Below the pieces are notes generated by a model. The model was not told the origin of the DNA. It searched no databases and saw only the letters and a list, made by a program, of their open reading frames with translations. A DNA stretch of 64,000 bases from an uncultured bacterium (GTDB lineage Bacteria > Planctomycetota > UBA8742 > UBA2392), in the NCBI GenBank assembly GCA_938014885.1, contig CALLQI010000023.1:110293-174292 (forward strand), written 5' to 3'. A program made the translations under genes and the position numbers. Of this stretch, positions 51,627 through 60,504 are shown one piece after another. Positions within the stretch are counted from its first letter, which is position 1. The number at the start of each line of letters is the position of its first letter.

Positions 51627-53093
51627 TCAGCCTTTGGCGAGAAGCTTCACGATTTCGTCCTGCGTCTCGCGCGAGTAGGCGCAGTCATTCATGAGGATCG
51701 AGAACACCAGCTTGCGATCGTCTTTCAGGATGTAGCCCGAAAGCGCGCGCACATTGCTGATGTAGCCGGTCTTGGCGTACACCACGCCTTCCAGCGCCTT
51801 GTCGGTCAAGCGTTTTTCCAGCGTGCCGGTTTCGCCCGCGCGGGCCAGGCTGTCGCGGAACGCGCTGAACCACGCCTTGCCATTGGCGCGCCGCAGCAGG
51901 CTTGCAAGCAGTTGCGTCGTGACGCGGTTGTCGCGGGCCAGGCCGCTGCCGTCGCTGATCACCAGACCGTCCTGCCACATGCCGCGCTCGCGCAGATAGT
52001 CCTGCATCGCCGCCTGCGAAGTCTTGAACGTGCCCTTGCCCGCGTAACGCAGCCCAAGCTGCCGGAACAGCATTTCCGCGTGCAGGTTCTGGCTGTTGGT
52101 GTTGATCGGCCCCAGTGCTTCCAACAGGCTGGAGCGATGCTCGTGCAGCACCGTGCAACGCGCCAGCATGGCCGCGTCCATGGTGACGGGCGCGGTTTCG
52201 CCGCCGACCGCGATGCCCTGTGCGATCAGCGTCTCTCTCAACACTTCGGCGGCATAGCGGGCCGGGTCGTGCACCGCCACGTCGATGTAATAGCCCCAGC
52301 TTGCCTGCTCATACACCTTGCCCTTGACCGTGATGACGTTCTGGTCGCGCGGCCTCACGATGCCGATCTCGGCGCCTTTGCGGCCGGGGGCGGTCGTGGT
52401 TTCGTTGATGATCTTGATGGTGGCGGTCGGCGGCACCAGCTCAATCGTGGCCTTCTGGCCGGCCTTGCCGGGCAGCACACGCACACCGATGCAGTTGTCG
52501 TTGAAGGCCAGCGCGCTGACTTCAGCGCAGTACCATTTGATGTACTGGTCGTCCTTGGGCCATGAGTCCGAGAAGCTGTCCTGGCCGAACAGCGTGCTGT
52601 CAAAGCGCAGCGCGCCGGTAACACGGGTTACGCCGGCCTGTTTCAGTTGCGCGGCCCACTGCTTGAACAGCGCGACAGGGTCGTTGTCGTGGAAGCGGCC
52701 GCTCAGGTTGGGGTCGCCGCCGCCGATGATGCACAGGTCGCCGTGCAGCACGCCGTCGCTCACGCGGCCGTCGGCGTACAGGCGGGTGATGAATTCAAAC
52801 TCTTCGCCCAGCAGCTCAAGCGCAGCAAGCGAAGTCAGCAGCTTCATGTTACTGGCCGGGGCGAGCGTCTTGTCGTGATTGTGCTGGTACAGCACCTGCC
52901 CGGTCTCAAGGTCAAGCACAGTCATGGCAGCAACGCCGCGCTTGCCTGACGCCTTCTGCAATTGGGCGGCGATACCGTCGCGGGTTGCGCGTGTCAGCTC
53001 CGTGCCGTCGGCCTGTGCCGGCGTGTGGATCGCCAGCGACATCGCAAACAGCAGCGCGCCAAGGGCCAGCTTACGGTTGAAGGATGCGATCAT
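51627..53093 (-). CDS. dacB: D-alanyl-D-alanine carboxypeptidase/endopeptidase (PBP4, S13)
   Basis: 488 residues from ATG 53093 (GAGG 6 bases upstream; a TTG at 53105 is less likely). The signal peptide is cut after TPAQA. All three penicillin-binding motifs are present: SNMK (in PASNMKLLTSLAAL) as SxxK, SDGSGLARDN as the SxN element, and KTG (VYAKTGYISN). YQHNHDKTLAPASN and NIHAEMLFRQLG-type helices are also typical. It trims or opens peptidoglycan cross-links in the periplasm. The upstream gene's stop lies 23 bp inside this gene, so translation is coupled. It implies the organism makes peptidoglycan. Confidence 0.94.
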   Translation of the reverse strand: MIASFNRKLALGALLFAMSLAIHTPAQADGTELTRATRDGIAAQLQKASGKRGVAAMTVLDLETGQVLYQHNHDKTLAPASNMKLLTSLAALELLGEEFEFITRLYADGRVSDGVLHGDLCIIGGGDPNLSGRFHDNDPVALFKQWAAQLKQAGVTRVTGALRFDSTLFGQDSFSDSWPKDDQYIKWYCAEVSALAFNDNCIGVRVLPGKAGQKATIELVPPTATIKIINETTTAPGRKGAEIGIVRPRDQNVITVKGKVYEQASWGYYIDVAVHDPARYAAEVLRETLIAQGIAVGGETAPVTMDAAMLARCTVLHEHRSSLLEALGPINTNSQNLHAEMLFRQLGLRYAGKGTFKTSQAAMQDYLRERGMWQDGLVISDGSGLARDNRVTTQLLASLLRRANGKAWFSAFRDSLARAGETGTLEKRLTDKALEGVVYAKTGYISNVRALSGYILKDDRKLVFSILMNDCAYSRETQDEIVKLLAKG

Positions 53094-54222
53094 TGGTGGC
53101 CTCAAACAGTCGGTACTTACGGTAAAGGTTGCCGCCGGCCTTTTGCGCCAGCGAGTTCATGCCTTCGTTGTTCTCGAGCACCCAGCTCAGCTCACAATAA
53201 AGGAAGCCGGCCTTGCGCCCGTTGCTGATGATCTGGTCGATCATCAGCGCGTCGATGCCGCGGTTGCGGTATTCAGGCGTCACGCCCATCAGCATGGTGC
53301 GAAAGCCGCGGATGTTCTTCATGCGCCACAGCAGCTTCCACCAGCCGTTGGGCCAAAGCTTGCCGTCGGGGATGTCGTGCAGGATTTCGTTCACGTTGGG
53401 CACACACACCATCATCCCGATCGGCTTGCCTTCGAACGTCGCGATGCTGGTGAGTTCCGGACGCACGATCGGCTTCAGGTCCGCGGCGATGGCGTCCACT
53501 TCGGGCGGGGTGACGTCCACGAAGCCCCAGTTCTCGCGCCAGGCCTGGTTGAAGATGTCGAGCATCGACTCAATGTCTTCACGGAAGCCCTTGCCGCTGG
53601 TGCGCACCTGTCGCAGCTCGACCTTCGGGGCGCGGCGGCGTACGGCCTGCATCACGCGGGCAAATCGTTCGTCGGCCATGGTGTTGCGGGTGACCAGATA
53701 GGCGTACAGGTCCATGCACTTGGCCATGCCCGCATCACTGAGCAGCCGCGCGTAGTAGCGCGGGTTGTGGGCCATCAGCAGCAGCGGGATACCGTTGAAG
53801 CCTTCATACAGTACGCCCGGGCATTCATCGTTGAGGCTGTAGTTCACCGGGCCACGGATGCTCCCGTAGCCTTTGTCCTTTAGCCAGCGAGAAGCTTCCT
53901 GCAGCAGGGCGCGGCAGGCCTGGACATCATCTTCGCATTCGAAGAAGCCGAAAAAGCCTACGCCGTCCTTGTATTTCTCAGCGTGCAGGCGGTTCTCGAT
54001 GGCGGCGATGCGGCCGACCACTTCCTTGCCGCGGCGCGCGAGGAAGAAGGCCGCGTCGCCGTATCTGTAGAAGGGATAGTGATTACGATCGAGCAGTTTG
54101 TTCAGGGCCATGCGCAGGGGCGCAACCCAGTCGGGGTCATCGGCGTTGAGTCGCCAGGGCAGCTCAACGAAGTCGCTGCTCAGGCGCGGGTGTTCAACCG
54201 GTTCAATGGACAACGCGGGCAT
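53071..54222 (-). CDS. GNAT-fold N-acyltransferase-like protein
   Basis: 383 residues from ATG 54222 (GGAG 6 bases upstream). Two-part structure: an N-terminal GNAT-like half with FFLARRGKEVVGRIAAIEN, FFGFFECEDD and IRGPVNYSLNDECPGVLYEGF, and a C-terminal GNAT half with SIATFEGKPIGMMVCVPN, GVTPEYRNRGIDALMIDQII (acyl-CoA loop) and CELSWVLENNEGMNSLAQKAGG. I recall proteins of this size and motif set among GNAT enzymes that include the proposed bacterial ceramide synthases, but cannot verify that here. It is the first gene of a leftward set with dacB and the VanZ gene, its stop overlapping dacB by 23 bp. Confidence 0.72.
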   Translation of the reverse strand: MPALSIEPVEHPRLSSDFVELPWRLNADDPDWVAPLRMALNKLLDRNHYPFYRYGDAAFFLARRGKEVVGRIAAIENRLHAEKYKDGVGFFGFFECEDDVQACRALLQEASRWLKDKGYGSIRGPVNYSLNDECPGVLYEGFNGIPLLLMAHNPRYYARLLSDAGMAKCMDLYAYLVTRNTMADERFARVMQAVRRRAPKVELRQVRTSGKGFREDIESMLDIFNQAWRENWGFVDVTPPEVDAIAADLKPIVRPELTSIATFEGKPIGMMVCVPNVNEILHDIPDGKLWPNGWWKLLWRMKNIRGFRTMLMGVTPEYRNRGIDALMIDQIISNGRKAGFLYCELSWVLENNEGMNSLAQKAGGNLYRKYRLFEATNDRILQP

Positions 54223-54281
54223 GCAGGCTCCGGGCTGTGTATCGGCAAGAAAGGTCCGATAACTACAGCCAATTGGCGCGC

Positions 54282-54313
54282 CAAGCAAACACCCCGGGCC
54301 GAAACCCGGGGTG
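54282..54313 (-). terminator. intrinsic terminator for the TIG lipoprotein gene
   Basis: CACCCCGGG (54290-54298) pairs perfectly with CCCGGGGTG (54305-54313). Read leftward it is followed by TTTGCTTGG. It lies 17 bp after the stop at 54331 and before the GNAT-like gene. Confidence 0.8.
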
Positions 54314-54330
54314 CGTGAGAATCGGGCGCA

Positions 54331-57300
54331 CTACTCGCGCTTGCCGACGTCGTAAATGTACACCGCGCCCTGGGTCAGGGCCGTGCCGCCGATGTGTGTG
54401 ATGGTCGTGAACGGCATGATCATGTTGCCGTTCTGGCGGTCGATGTCGATGCGGGTGAAACGCAAGAAGCTGCGGGGCGGCGGACTGCCGGTCGTGTTTC
54501 CGGTGCTGCTGCCTTCGCCGAAGTACAGGCTGTAGCGCGTGGCGTCTCGGTACCAGGCCATCTTGCGCGAGAAGCGGCCGCCGGTGATCAGCGTCTGTTC
54601 CTCGGCCGAGGACGTCAGCGAACTGGCGTTGTCATTCAGCATGCCCACCACATCGTTGATGATGAACAATGAGCCGTCGACCGTGCCGCTGTAGCGATAC
54701 GCCTGCGGGAAGCCGCTGGAACCTTTCACCACCGCCATCACGCCCCCGTCTTTCGAGGGGAAGATACCTTTGATCAGGCCGGTGGTGCCGGTGTTGGTGA
54801 CGTTGATGGCCTCACTGGGCAGCGGGTTGGCGAGGCTGAGCATCTGCAACATGTACACTTCTTCTTCGCCCGGGTTTTCTTCACCGACGAAAATCAGGTA
54901 CTCCTGCGTGAACGTGGACAGCCCGGGCCCCTGCAGGCTGCGAAGCTGGTTGCCCCAATGTTCAAGGCCGACGGCACCCGCCGGGTCTTCGGCAAAGCCG
55001 CTGGTCACGTACGTGTTCTCGTTCAACGCGCCTGCCGCGCTGATGCGGGGCAGGGTGATCGCGGCGCTGTCGTGGGCGCGCCGCACGGGCTCGGCCAAAC
55101 TGGAAACGCCGTCGCGCAGGTCCAGGTAGAACAGGCCGCCGGTCGTGGCGTCAATCAGGAACAGCACGTCGCCGCGCCGCGACTGGAACGAGCCGTAGTA
55201 GTTCCAGCTGGGGTTGGCCGCGGAAACGTTGAACGGTGGCGCCTGCCCGCTTTCGCTGCGGTCAAGAATTGTCGGTGAGCCAATGCCCGTGCCCGTAAGC
55301 GGGATGTCGGCCGTGTACACGTGCTGGTTCTCCCCCACCACGCCGCCGCCGGACACGCCGGCAATCGTGAACACCAGCCGATAGCGCATGCCGTTGTTGG
55401 GTGCCTTCTTCGGAAAGAAGAAGCCCGGCACGACAGTCATGTCGCCGTCGTAAGCCGCGCCGATGCCGAAGCTGCCGGTGGTGGCGCTGTTCAGGCGCGC
55501 GCAGTCGTTGGTGCCCTGGCCGATGCGCGCCACGTACAGGTAATACACCACGAACGCCGGGGTCACGCTGTCCACGACGTTGCGGTCTTCGCGCGTGACA
55601 AACGCGCACAGTTCACCGTCGAAATTCACGGCAACGTCGTTGCCCGGCCGGTTGGTGGCGGTGCTGAAGGCGTTGACGCCCGCCATGTATACGCGGCGAT
55701 CGTTGGCACCGTTATCGACGTTCAGGCTGCCGTAGGTCGAAGTAGCGCTGTCGTCGATGTTCCACATCTGGATCTGCTTGCCGCCGCCGGCGGCCGCAAA
55801 GTCCGTGACCGCGATGATGTTGGTGTTGCCGGTGTTGGCGTTACGGATCGCGAAAATGTTGTGGGTGTCAGGCGGTGTTCCGCCGGCGGTCACGAACCGC
55901 TGGATGCCCGTGCCGGCGACAAACGCGATCGTGCTGCCGTCGCCACTGAGGTTCAGTTCATCGGCGACGTAGGTGTGCACCGCACCGCCCGGCCAGTTGC
56001 AGGCCGTAGCGACCGGGTTCACGCCCGAGGTGCCGCTGTCGATGGGCGAGCGATACACCTCGCCTGCCGTAGTGACAAAGTAAAGGTTGTTGCCCGCGAG
56101 CTTCAGGCTAAGCGGTTTAATCTGGCCCGTGACGCTGGTGCAGTTGATTTCGTTGGTGTTGCTGCCGCTGGCGGTGAATGCCGTGCCGTCGAGCCGCGCG
56201 ACGTAGATGCGCGCCTGGGCGCTGTCATGGGCGACCGCGAAGTACGGGAAGTTCGCGAAGTTCTCGTGGATCTGGATCTCTTCGTGGATGTTGCCGCCGC
56301 CGGTGTTGAACACCTCAATGTCGCCGTTGCTGTACACGGCAAAGAAGCTGTCGTCGTTGCCGGTGATCTGAGCACCGGTTTCCGTGTTGGTGCAATGATA
56401 CAGCGTCGCCGTCACCGGGCCTGTAACCGGCGTCGCCGCAGGCTGTCCATCGGGCACGGCGGGTGTGTACGTGCGGCTGAACTGCGGCAGCGCGAAGTGC
56501 GAGAACGTGCTGCTGGCATCGCGCCAGCTGGCGTTGGAGACGCTGAGCGGCGAGGGGTACTCGTGCGTGCCGTTGGGCGCCAGCGCCATCGCGCCGTTGA
56601 ACATGTAGCGCGACTGCAAACCGGTCACACCTGTCTTGCGGTCATAGACCGGGTCATAAATCTCGACCGTGCGCACGAAAGAGTCCGGCGTATTCTGCGA
56701 ATTCGGGGCCGATAGCCCGCTGGCAATCACGTACTCCTGCGGCAGCGGCGCCGGTGGCGTGCCGCTGTTGGTGTAAGTGAACGGGTTGCCGTCAAGCAGG
56801 CTCGGCGGGGCTGCAACCACCACGGGCACGGGCAGGCCCATGCTGGGGTCTGAAATCGTGCAGGTGACAGTCACCTGCAAAGCGCCGGTTGTGAAGTTCT
56901 CGGTCGCCGGCACAGCCGGGATCGTGCACGTCCAGGTGTCGGCCGTCGGGTTCAGTGCGGCCGCGTTCACGGTGCCGGTCGGGAACAGGAAGCTGACCAC
57001 GACGGTGTAGGTCGTGGGCACGTTGGTGCCGGTAAATGTGCAGACGGTACCGCCGAACTCATCGCTGGTGTTGGGCGTCATGGTAAGCACGGTGGGCAGC
57101 GCCGGCGCGCCCGGCGGCAGGTAAATGAACGCGTTGGGCAGCGACAGCGTGGGCGGGTTCTGGTTACTGACGGATACCAGCAGGTCCACGGCGCCAGTAC
57201 CAGCCGGTGCCGTGAACTTCAGGTTGCCGGCCGACGGGTTGATGATCTTGTTGCCCTGGTTGTTCACCTGGCCGTTGAAAACGTTGGCGCCGAACTCGAC

Positions 57301-57534
57301 GACGACGTCAGCGAGCGGCAGCAGGTTCACGCCTTCGATTTCAAACTCGGTGCCGCCGGTATCGGGCCCGACGTTGGGCGTTACGGCAAGCAGGCGCGGC
57401 ACGTTGTTCGGGTTGAAAGTGCCCGCCCCACTGCCTTGCGTAACAGTCGCCCCTGAACTGATGACTTCTTCCGAGCAGCCGGCCATGGCAATCAATGCTG
57501 CAAGCACGCCGGCCATCCACAGTGCACGACTCAT
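54331..57534 (-). CDS. large TIG-domain surface lipoprotein with propeller-like region
   Basis: 1067 residues from ATG 57534 (GGAGG 5 bases upstream). The lipobox is LIAMAGC. Two TIG/IPT Ig-like domains follow: VTPNVGPDTGGTEFEIEGVNL (about 38-58) and MTPNTSDEFGGTVCTFTGTNV (about 148-168). From about residue 300 a repeated beta-blade pattern looks like a TolB/YVTN-type propeller (NIHEEIQIHENFANFPYF, NNLYFVTTAGEVYRSP, HVYTADIPLTG, RRGDVLFLIDATTGGLFYL). No enzymatic motif is seen. It is likely an outer-surface binding or adhesion protein. Upstream, GCATTGGTTT is directly repeated near 57607-57630, within a 288-bp region to the next gene. Confidence 0.78.
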   Translation of the reverse strand: MSRALWMAGVLAALIAMAGCSEEVISSGATVTQGSGAGTFNPNNVPRLLAVTPNVGPDTGGTEFEIEGVNLLPLADVVVEFGANVFNGQVNNQGNKIINPSAGNLKFTAPAGTGAVDLLVSVSNQNPPTLSLPNAFIYLPPGAPALPTVLTMTPNTSDEFGGTVCTFTGTNVPTTYTVVVSFLFPTGTVNAAALNPTADTWTCTIPAVPATENFTTGALQVTVTCTISDPSMGLPVPVVVAAPPSLLDGNPFTYTNSGTPPAPLPQEYVIASGLSAPNSQNTPDSFVRTVEIYDPVYDRKTGVTGLQSRYMFNGAMALAPNGTHEYPSPLSVSNASWRDASSTFSHFALPQFSRTYTPAVPDGQPAATPVTGPVTATLYHCTNTETGAQITGNDDSFFAVYSNGDIEVFNTGGGNIHEEIQIHENFANFPYFAVAHDSAQARIYVARLDGTAFTASGSNTNEINCTSVTGQIKPLSLKLAGNNLYFVTTAGEVYRSPIDSGTSGVNPVATACNWPGGAVHTYVADELNLSGDGSTIAFVAGTGIQRFVTAGGTPPDTHNIFAIRNANTGNTNIIAVTDFAAAGGGKQIQMWNIDDSATSTYGSLNVDNGANDRRVYMAGVNAFSTATNRPGNDVAVNFDGELCAFVTREDRNVVDSVTPAFVVYYLYVARIGQGTNDCARLNSATTGSFGIGAAYDGDMTVVPGFFFPKKAPNNGMRYRLVFTIAGVSGGGVVGENQHVYTADIPLTGTGIGSPTILDRSESGQAPPFNVSAANPSWNYYGSFQSRRGDVLFLIDATTGGLFYLDLRDGVSSLAEPVRRAHDSAAITLPRISAAGALNENTYVTSGFAEDPAGAVGLEHWGNQLRSLQGPGLSTFTQEYLIFVGEENPGEEEVYMLQMLSLANPLPSEAINVTNTGTTGLIKGIFPSKDGGVMAVVKGSSGFPQAYRYSGTVDGSLFIINDVVGMLNDNASSLTSSAEEQTLITGGRFSRKMAWYRDATRYSLYFGEGSSTGNTTGSPPPRSFLRFTRIDIDRQNGNMIMPFTTITHIGGTALTQGAVYIYDVGKRE

Positions 57535-57822
57535 GTGTCCTCCGCACCCACGTCGTAAAGACCCAAGCCGCATGAAGGGAAGCCCTCCTCAGGGCCACAC
57601 ACCTCAAGCATTGGTTTAGGCATTGGTTTCCCTGACACTTTGTAAGCAAATGCAATGCCGCAGGGGGGTGCGGTCAGACTTACAAGGTGGAATAAGGAAT
57701 CCTCAGCGGAAATCTTAGTCACCACCGAGAGTTAGGCAAGCCTGATTGATGCCGTTGTGTGCGTTGTCTGCGGCCGAAAAGGGCGTTTGCTTGCCACAGT
57801 GTGTAAAAACAGCTCGCTGGCC

Positions 57823-58353
57823 CTACTGCTCCCACTCTTCTTTCACCTGCGCCTTCTCGCGAATCACACGCAGCTTCTCAACCAGCGGGGCATCGGCGAG
57901 GTTCTTGATCAGCCGGTCGATCAGTTGCGCCTGCGTTGGCGAAAGGCGCACGGGCGCACCCAGCGTGGCGTTGATGCGCCACTCTTCAATTTGCTTGCGG
58001 GCGGCCTCATCGTCGATGACGACGGTGTGCACGACTTTCTCTTCTTCGTAGGACCAGACGTTCAGGGTAACAGGGTGCCCATAGCCGATGCACTGTACCG
58101 AAGGCACCAGCAGCTCGACCTTAATCCGGCCCTGGGCGTCAGCTTGCAGCATGCCCTTGAACTGGAAGCCGTCGGGCTCCGCGGCGGTTTCGTACTCGTA
58201 AAACTCGCCGGACAGCGGTTTGTCGATACGCGTTTCGTGGATGGTGTCCACGGGCATCGTTTGCTCGGTGCGTTCAGTCCAGCTGCGCACGGCGCAGCCG
58301 GAAAGCAGCAGCAGGCCGATCACGAGCAGGCTAGTTGCCCGAAGTAGCTTCAT
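57823..58353 (-). CDS. small lipoprotein, downstream member of a coupled pair
   Basis: 176 residues from ATG 58353, giving the signal MKLLRATSLLVIGLLLLSGC. The mature protein has a beta-rich middle (EFYEYETAAEPDGFQFKGML, GRIKVELLVPSVQCIGYGH, TLNVWSYEEEKVVHTVVI) and a helical, charged C-terminus with RLIKNLADAPLVEKLRVIREKAQVKEEWEQ-like character. No family is recognised. Its start lies inside the 3' end of the preceding gene (overlap 23 bp), indicating translational coupling. The two lipoproteins probably act together in the outer membrane. Confidence 0.7.
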   Translation of the reverse strand: MKLLRATSLLVIGLLLLSGCAVRSWTERTEQTMPVDTIHETRIDKPLSGEFYEYETAAEPDGFQFKGMLQADAQGRIKVELLVPSVQCIGYGHPVTLNVWSYEEEKVVHTVVIDDEAARKQIEEWRINATLGAPVRLSPTQAQLIDRLIKNLADAPLVEKLRVIREKAQVKEEWEQ

Positions 58354-58699
58354 CGGCCTCTTCCACAAACACGAACCAGACCAGGAAATACAGGCCGACC
58401 GAAACAATGCCGCCGATCACCGACGCGATCACCAGGCCCACCTGCTCGATGGTGGTGTCCGAGTACGTCTCTTCGTAGTCGATGTACAGCCGATCCACCG
58501 AGCCTTTGCGAACCAGCGTTTCCTGGTTGGCCGTAAGTTCAAGCCGGCCGGTCTCAACACGGGTGCTGTAGCGGCGCGGGCCTTCGGGGATCTCTTCGGC
58601 CAGCGGTTCGCGCACCCAGCGCTCAGTCGCCGAAGTACCGCAGGCGGGCAAGGAAAGCATCGCGATCAGTGCCAGCCACAATCCGAGTGTGCGGGTCAT
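58331..58699 (-). CDS. small lipoprotein with a C-terminal transmembrane helix
   Basis: 122 residues from ATG 58699; the frame continues upstream to 58840 but across the divergent gene start. The signal MTRTLGLWLALIAMLSLPAC has a lipobox ending LPAC. The middle is polar (TRVETGRLELTANQETLVRKG, YIDYEETYSDTTIEQ). One long hydrophobic helix near the C-terminus (VGLVIASVIGGIVSVGLYFLVWFVFV) is followed by an acidic tail. A lipid anchor plus a helix is unusual and suggests inner-membrane retention. It overlaps the next lipoprotein gene. Function unknown. Confidence 0.65.
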   Translation of the reverse strand: MTRTLGLWLALIAMLSLPACGTSATERWVREPLAEEIPEGPRRYSTRVETGRLELTANQETLVRKGSVDRLYIDYEETYSDTTIEQVGLVIASVIGGIVSVGLYFLVWFVFVEEADEATSGN

Positions 58700-58780
58700 C
58701 GCGGGATGGTAACAGGCCGTGCGACAGAAACGAAGTCCGCGCCCACTTTGCCTGCCCGCGCCAGCCCCTATAACTCGGCC

Positions 58781-59509
58781 ATGACTGAGCCCTGGTACGT
58801 CACCGCGTTCGCCGCCGAGTACCTGCAACTGTACCGCCATCGCAGCCCGGCACAGGGCCGCCAGCAGGTGCAGCAGATGCTGGCGTCAGGGCTGCTGCCC
58901 AAACAAGGCCCGGTGCTGGACCTGTGCTGCGGCGCCGGCCGCCACCTGCTGCCGATGCGTGAATCCGGCCTGCAAGCATACGGGCTGGACCTGTCGCTGC
59001 CGCTGCTGCGCGCCGGCAAACTGGGCGGGGTCAGCGTGCGCGGCAACGCACTGCGGCTGCCGTTTGCGTCCGGAGCGTTCCGCTGCGTCACCAACCTGTT
59101 CTCATCGTTCGGGTACTTCCCTGACGACGCGGCCCACGCGCTGGTGCTGCGCGAAATTGCCCGGGTGCTGGGGCCGGCCGGTACGCTCGTGCTTGACCAC
59201 ATGAACGCCGCCGTAACGATCGCCTGCCTGAAGCCGGAAACCCGGGAAGAAATCGACGGGGTCCAGATGTTTCAGCGCCGAAAATACGACGCCGAGAACC
59301 GCCGCGTGCTCAAAGATGTTGAGTACACCGTACCGGGCCAGCAGCCACGCCGCTGGCACGAAAGCGTACGGTTGTTCACACCCGCTGAGCTGGACAAGTT
59401 CATGCGCGACGCCGGCCTTTCGGTCAGCGCGCGCTATGCCGACCTCGATGCCAGCCCGTTCGATGAAGCAAACAGTCCACGGCAGGTGGTAGTTGCCAAC
59501 AAAGCTTGA
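58781..59509 (+). CDS. SAM-dependent methyltransferase (class I)
   Basis: 242 residues from ATG 58781. Motif I is VLDLCCGAGRHLLPM, the motif II acid is in YGLDLSLPLL, and the post-I/III segments are GNALRLPFASGAFRCVTNLFSSFGYF and LGPAGTLVLDHMN. The C-terminal part (ETREEIDGVQMFQRRKYD, RRWHESVRLFTPAELDKFMRDAGL) is typical of the Methyltransf_25/11 group with unidentified small-molecule substrates. Located 75 bp upstream of purC, it may share a transcript with purC-purE. Confidence 0.85.
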   Translation: MTEPWYVTAFAAEYLQLYRHRSPAQGRQQVQQMLASGLLPKQGPVLDLCCGAGRHLLPMRESGLQAYGLDLSLPLLRAGKLGGVSVRGNALRLPFASGAFRCVTNLFSSFGYFPDDAAHALVLREIARVLGPAGTLVLDHMNAAVTIACLKPETREEIDGVQMFQRRKYDAENRRVLKDVEYTVPGQQPRRWHESVRLFTPAELDKFMRDAGLSVSARYADLDASPFDEANSPRQVVVANKA

Positions 59510-59583
59510 CGCCGCGCGGCAGAACGGTAGCTAGTGGCCCACAACTGCGTGCCGACCCGTGACCCAGGAGAGCCGACACCACC

Positions 59584-60462
59584 ATGAAAACCGTACTCAA
59601 GACTGAAATGCCGGACCTGAAGCTGATTGCCCGTGGCAAGGTCCGCGACCTGTATGAAGTAGACGGCAACCTGCTGCTGGTTGCGACCGACCGCCTGAGT
59701 GCCTTCGACGTGATCATGAAGCAGGGCATCCCCGGCAAGGGGCGCATGCTGACTGAGCTGAGCCTCTTCTGGTTCAAGTTCGTCGAAGGCGTGGTCGGCA
59801 ACCACCTGATCACCGCCGACGTCAGCAAGATGCCCGCCGTCGTGCACAAATACCGCGACCAGCTTGAAGGCCGCACGATGTACTGCAAGCGCGCGCAGAT
59901 CTTCCCGGTTGAATGTGTCGTGCGCGGCTACATCGTCGGCAGCGGCTGGAAGGACTATCAAAAGACTGGCGCGGTCTGCGGCCACAAGCTGCCCGCCGGT
60001 TTGAAGCAGGCCCAGAAACTTGAGACCGTGCTGTTCACACCCGCCACCAAAGCCGCCGTGGGTGAACACGACGAAAACATCGACTTCGGCCAGATGAGCG
60101 AGATTGTCGGCAAAGACACCGCCGAAAAGCTGCGCAAGCTGACCGTGGACATTTACACCAAGTGCGCCGACTACGCCGCGCGCAAGGGCATCATCATCGC
60201 CGACACCAAGTTCGAGTTCGGCCTGCACAACGGCGGCATCATTCTGTGCGACGAAGTGCTGACGCCGGACAGCAGCCGCTTCTGGGACGCGGCCAAGTAC
60301 AAGGTGGGCACAAGCCCGGAAAGCTACGACAAGCAGATCGTCCGCGACTGGCTGGAAAAGCAGCCCTGGGACAAAAGCCCGCCGCCACCGGACCTGCCGG
60401 CCGAAATCACTGAAAAGACCGCGGCCAAGTACCGCGAAGTAGTGGACTTGCTGAAGAGCTGA
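59584..60462 (+). CDS. purC: SAICAR synthase (phosphoribosylaminoimidazole-succinocarboxamide synthase)
   Basis: 292 residues, the longer form of PurC. Motifs: RGKVRDLYEVDGNLLLVATDRLSAFDV at the N-terminus (ATP grip), CKRAQIFPVECVVRGYIVGSGWKDY, GEHDENIDF, KFEFGL and CDEVLTPDSSRFW. It joins CAIR and aspartate using ATP in step eight of de novo purine synthesis. The start ATG 59584 is preceded by CAGGAGAG. purE, which makes its substrate, follows 42 bp later. The stop codon lies in a perfect 16-bp tandem duplication. Confidence 0.97.
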   Translation: MKTVLKTEMPDLKLIARGKVRDLYEVDGNLLLVATDRLSAFDVIMKQGIPGKGRMLTELSLFWFKFVEGVVGNHLITADVSKMPAVVHKYRDQLEGRTMYCKRAQIFPVECVVRGYIVGSGWKDYQKTGAVCGHKLPAGLKQAQKLETVLFTPATKAAVGEHDENIDFGQMSEIVGKDTAEKLRKLTVDIYTKCADYAARKGIIIADTKFEFGLHNGGIILCDEVLTPDSSRFWDAAKYKVGTSPESYDKQIVRDWLEKQPWDKSPPPPDLPAEITEKTAAKYREVVDLLKS

Positions 60463-60480
60463 CCTGCTGAAGAGCTGACC
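60449..60480 (+). repeat. perfect 16-bp tandem duplication across the purC stop codon
   Basis: TGCTGAAGAGCTGACC occurs twice head to tail (60449-60464 and 60465-60480). The first copy contains the last codons and the TGA stop of purC; the second is untranslated. Perfect identity indicates a recent slippage or duplication event. Confidence 0.9.
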
Positions 60481-60504
60481 TGACCTGCAACCCCGGGAGA
60501 AACC

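Noticed and set aside
55321..56715. 464-codon + strand frame opposite the TIG lipoprotein gene
   Set aside because: Arg/Ala/Val-rich translation without motifs; the minus strand frame has a lipobox, Shine-Dalgarno, TIG domains and terminator.
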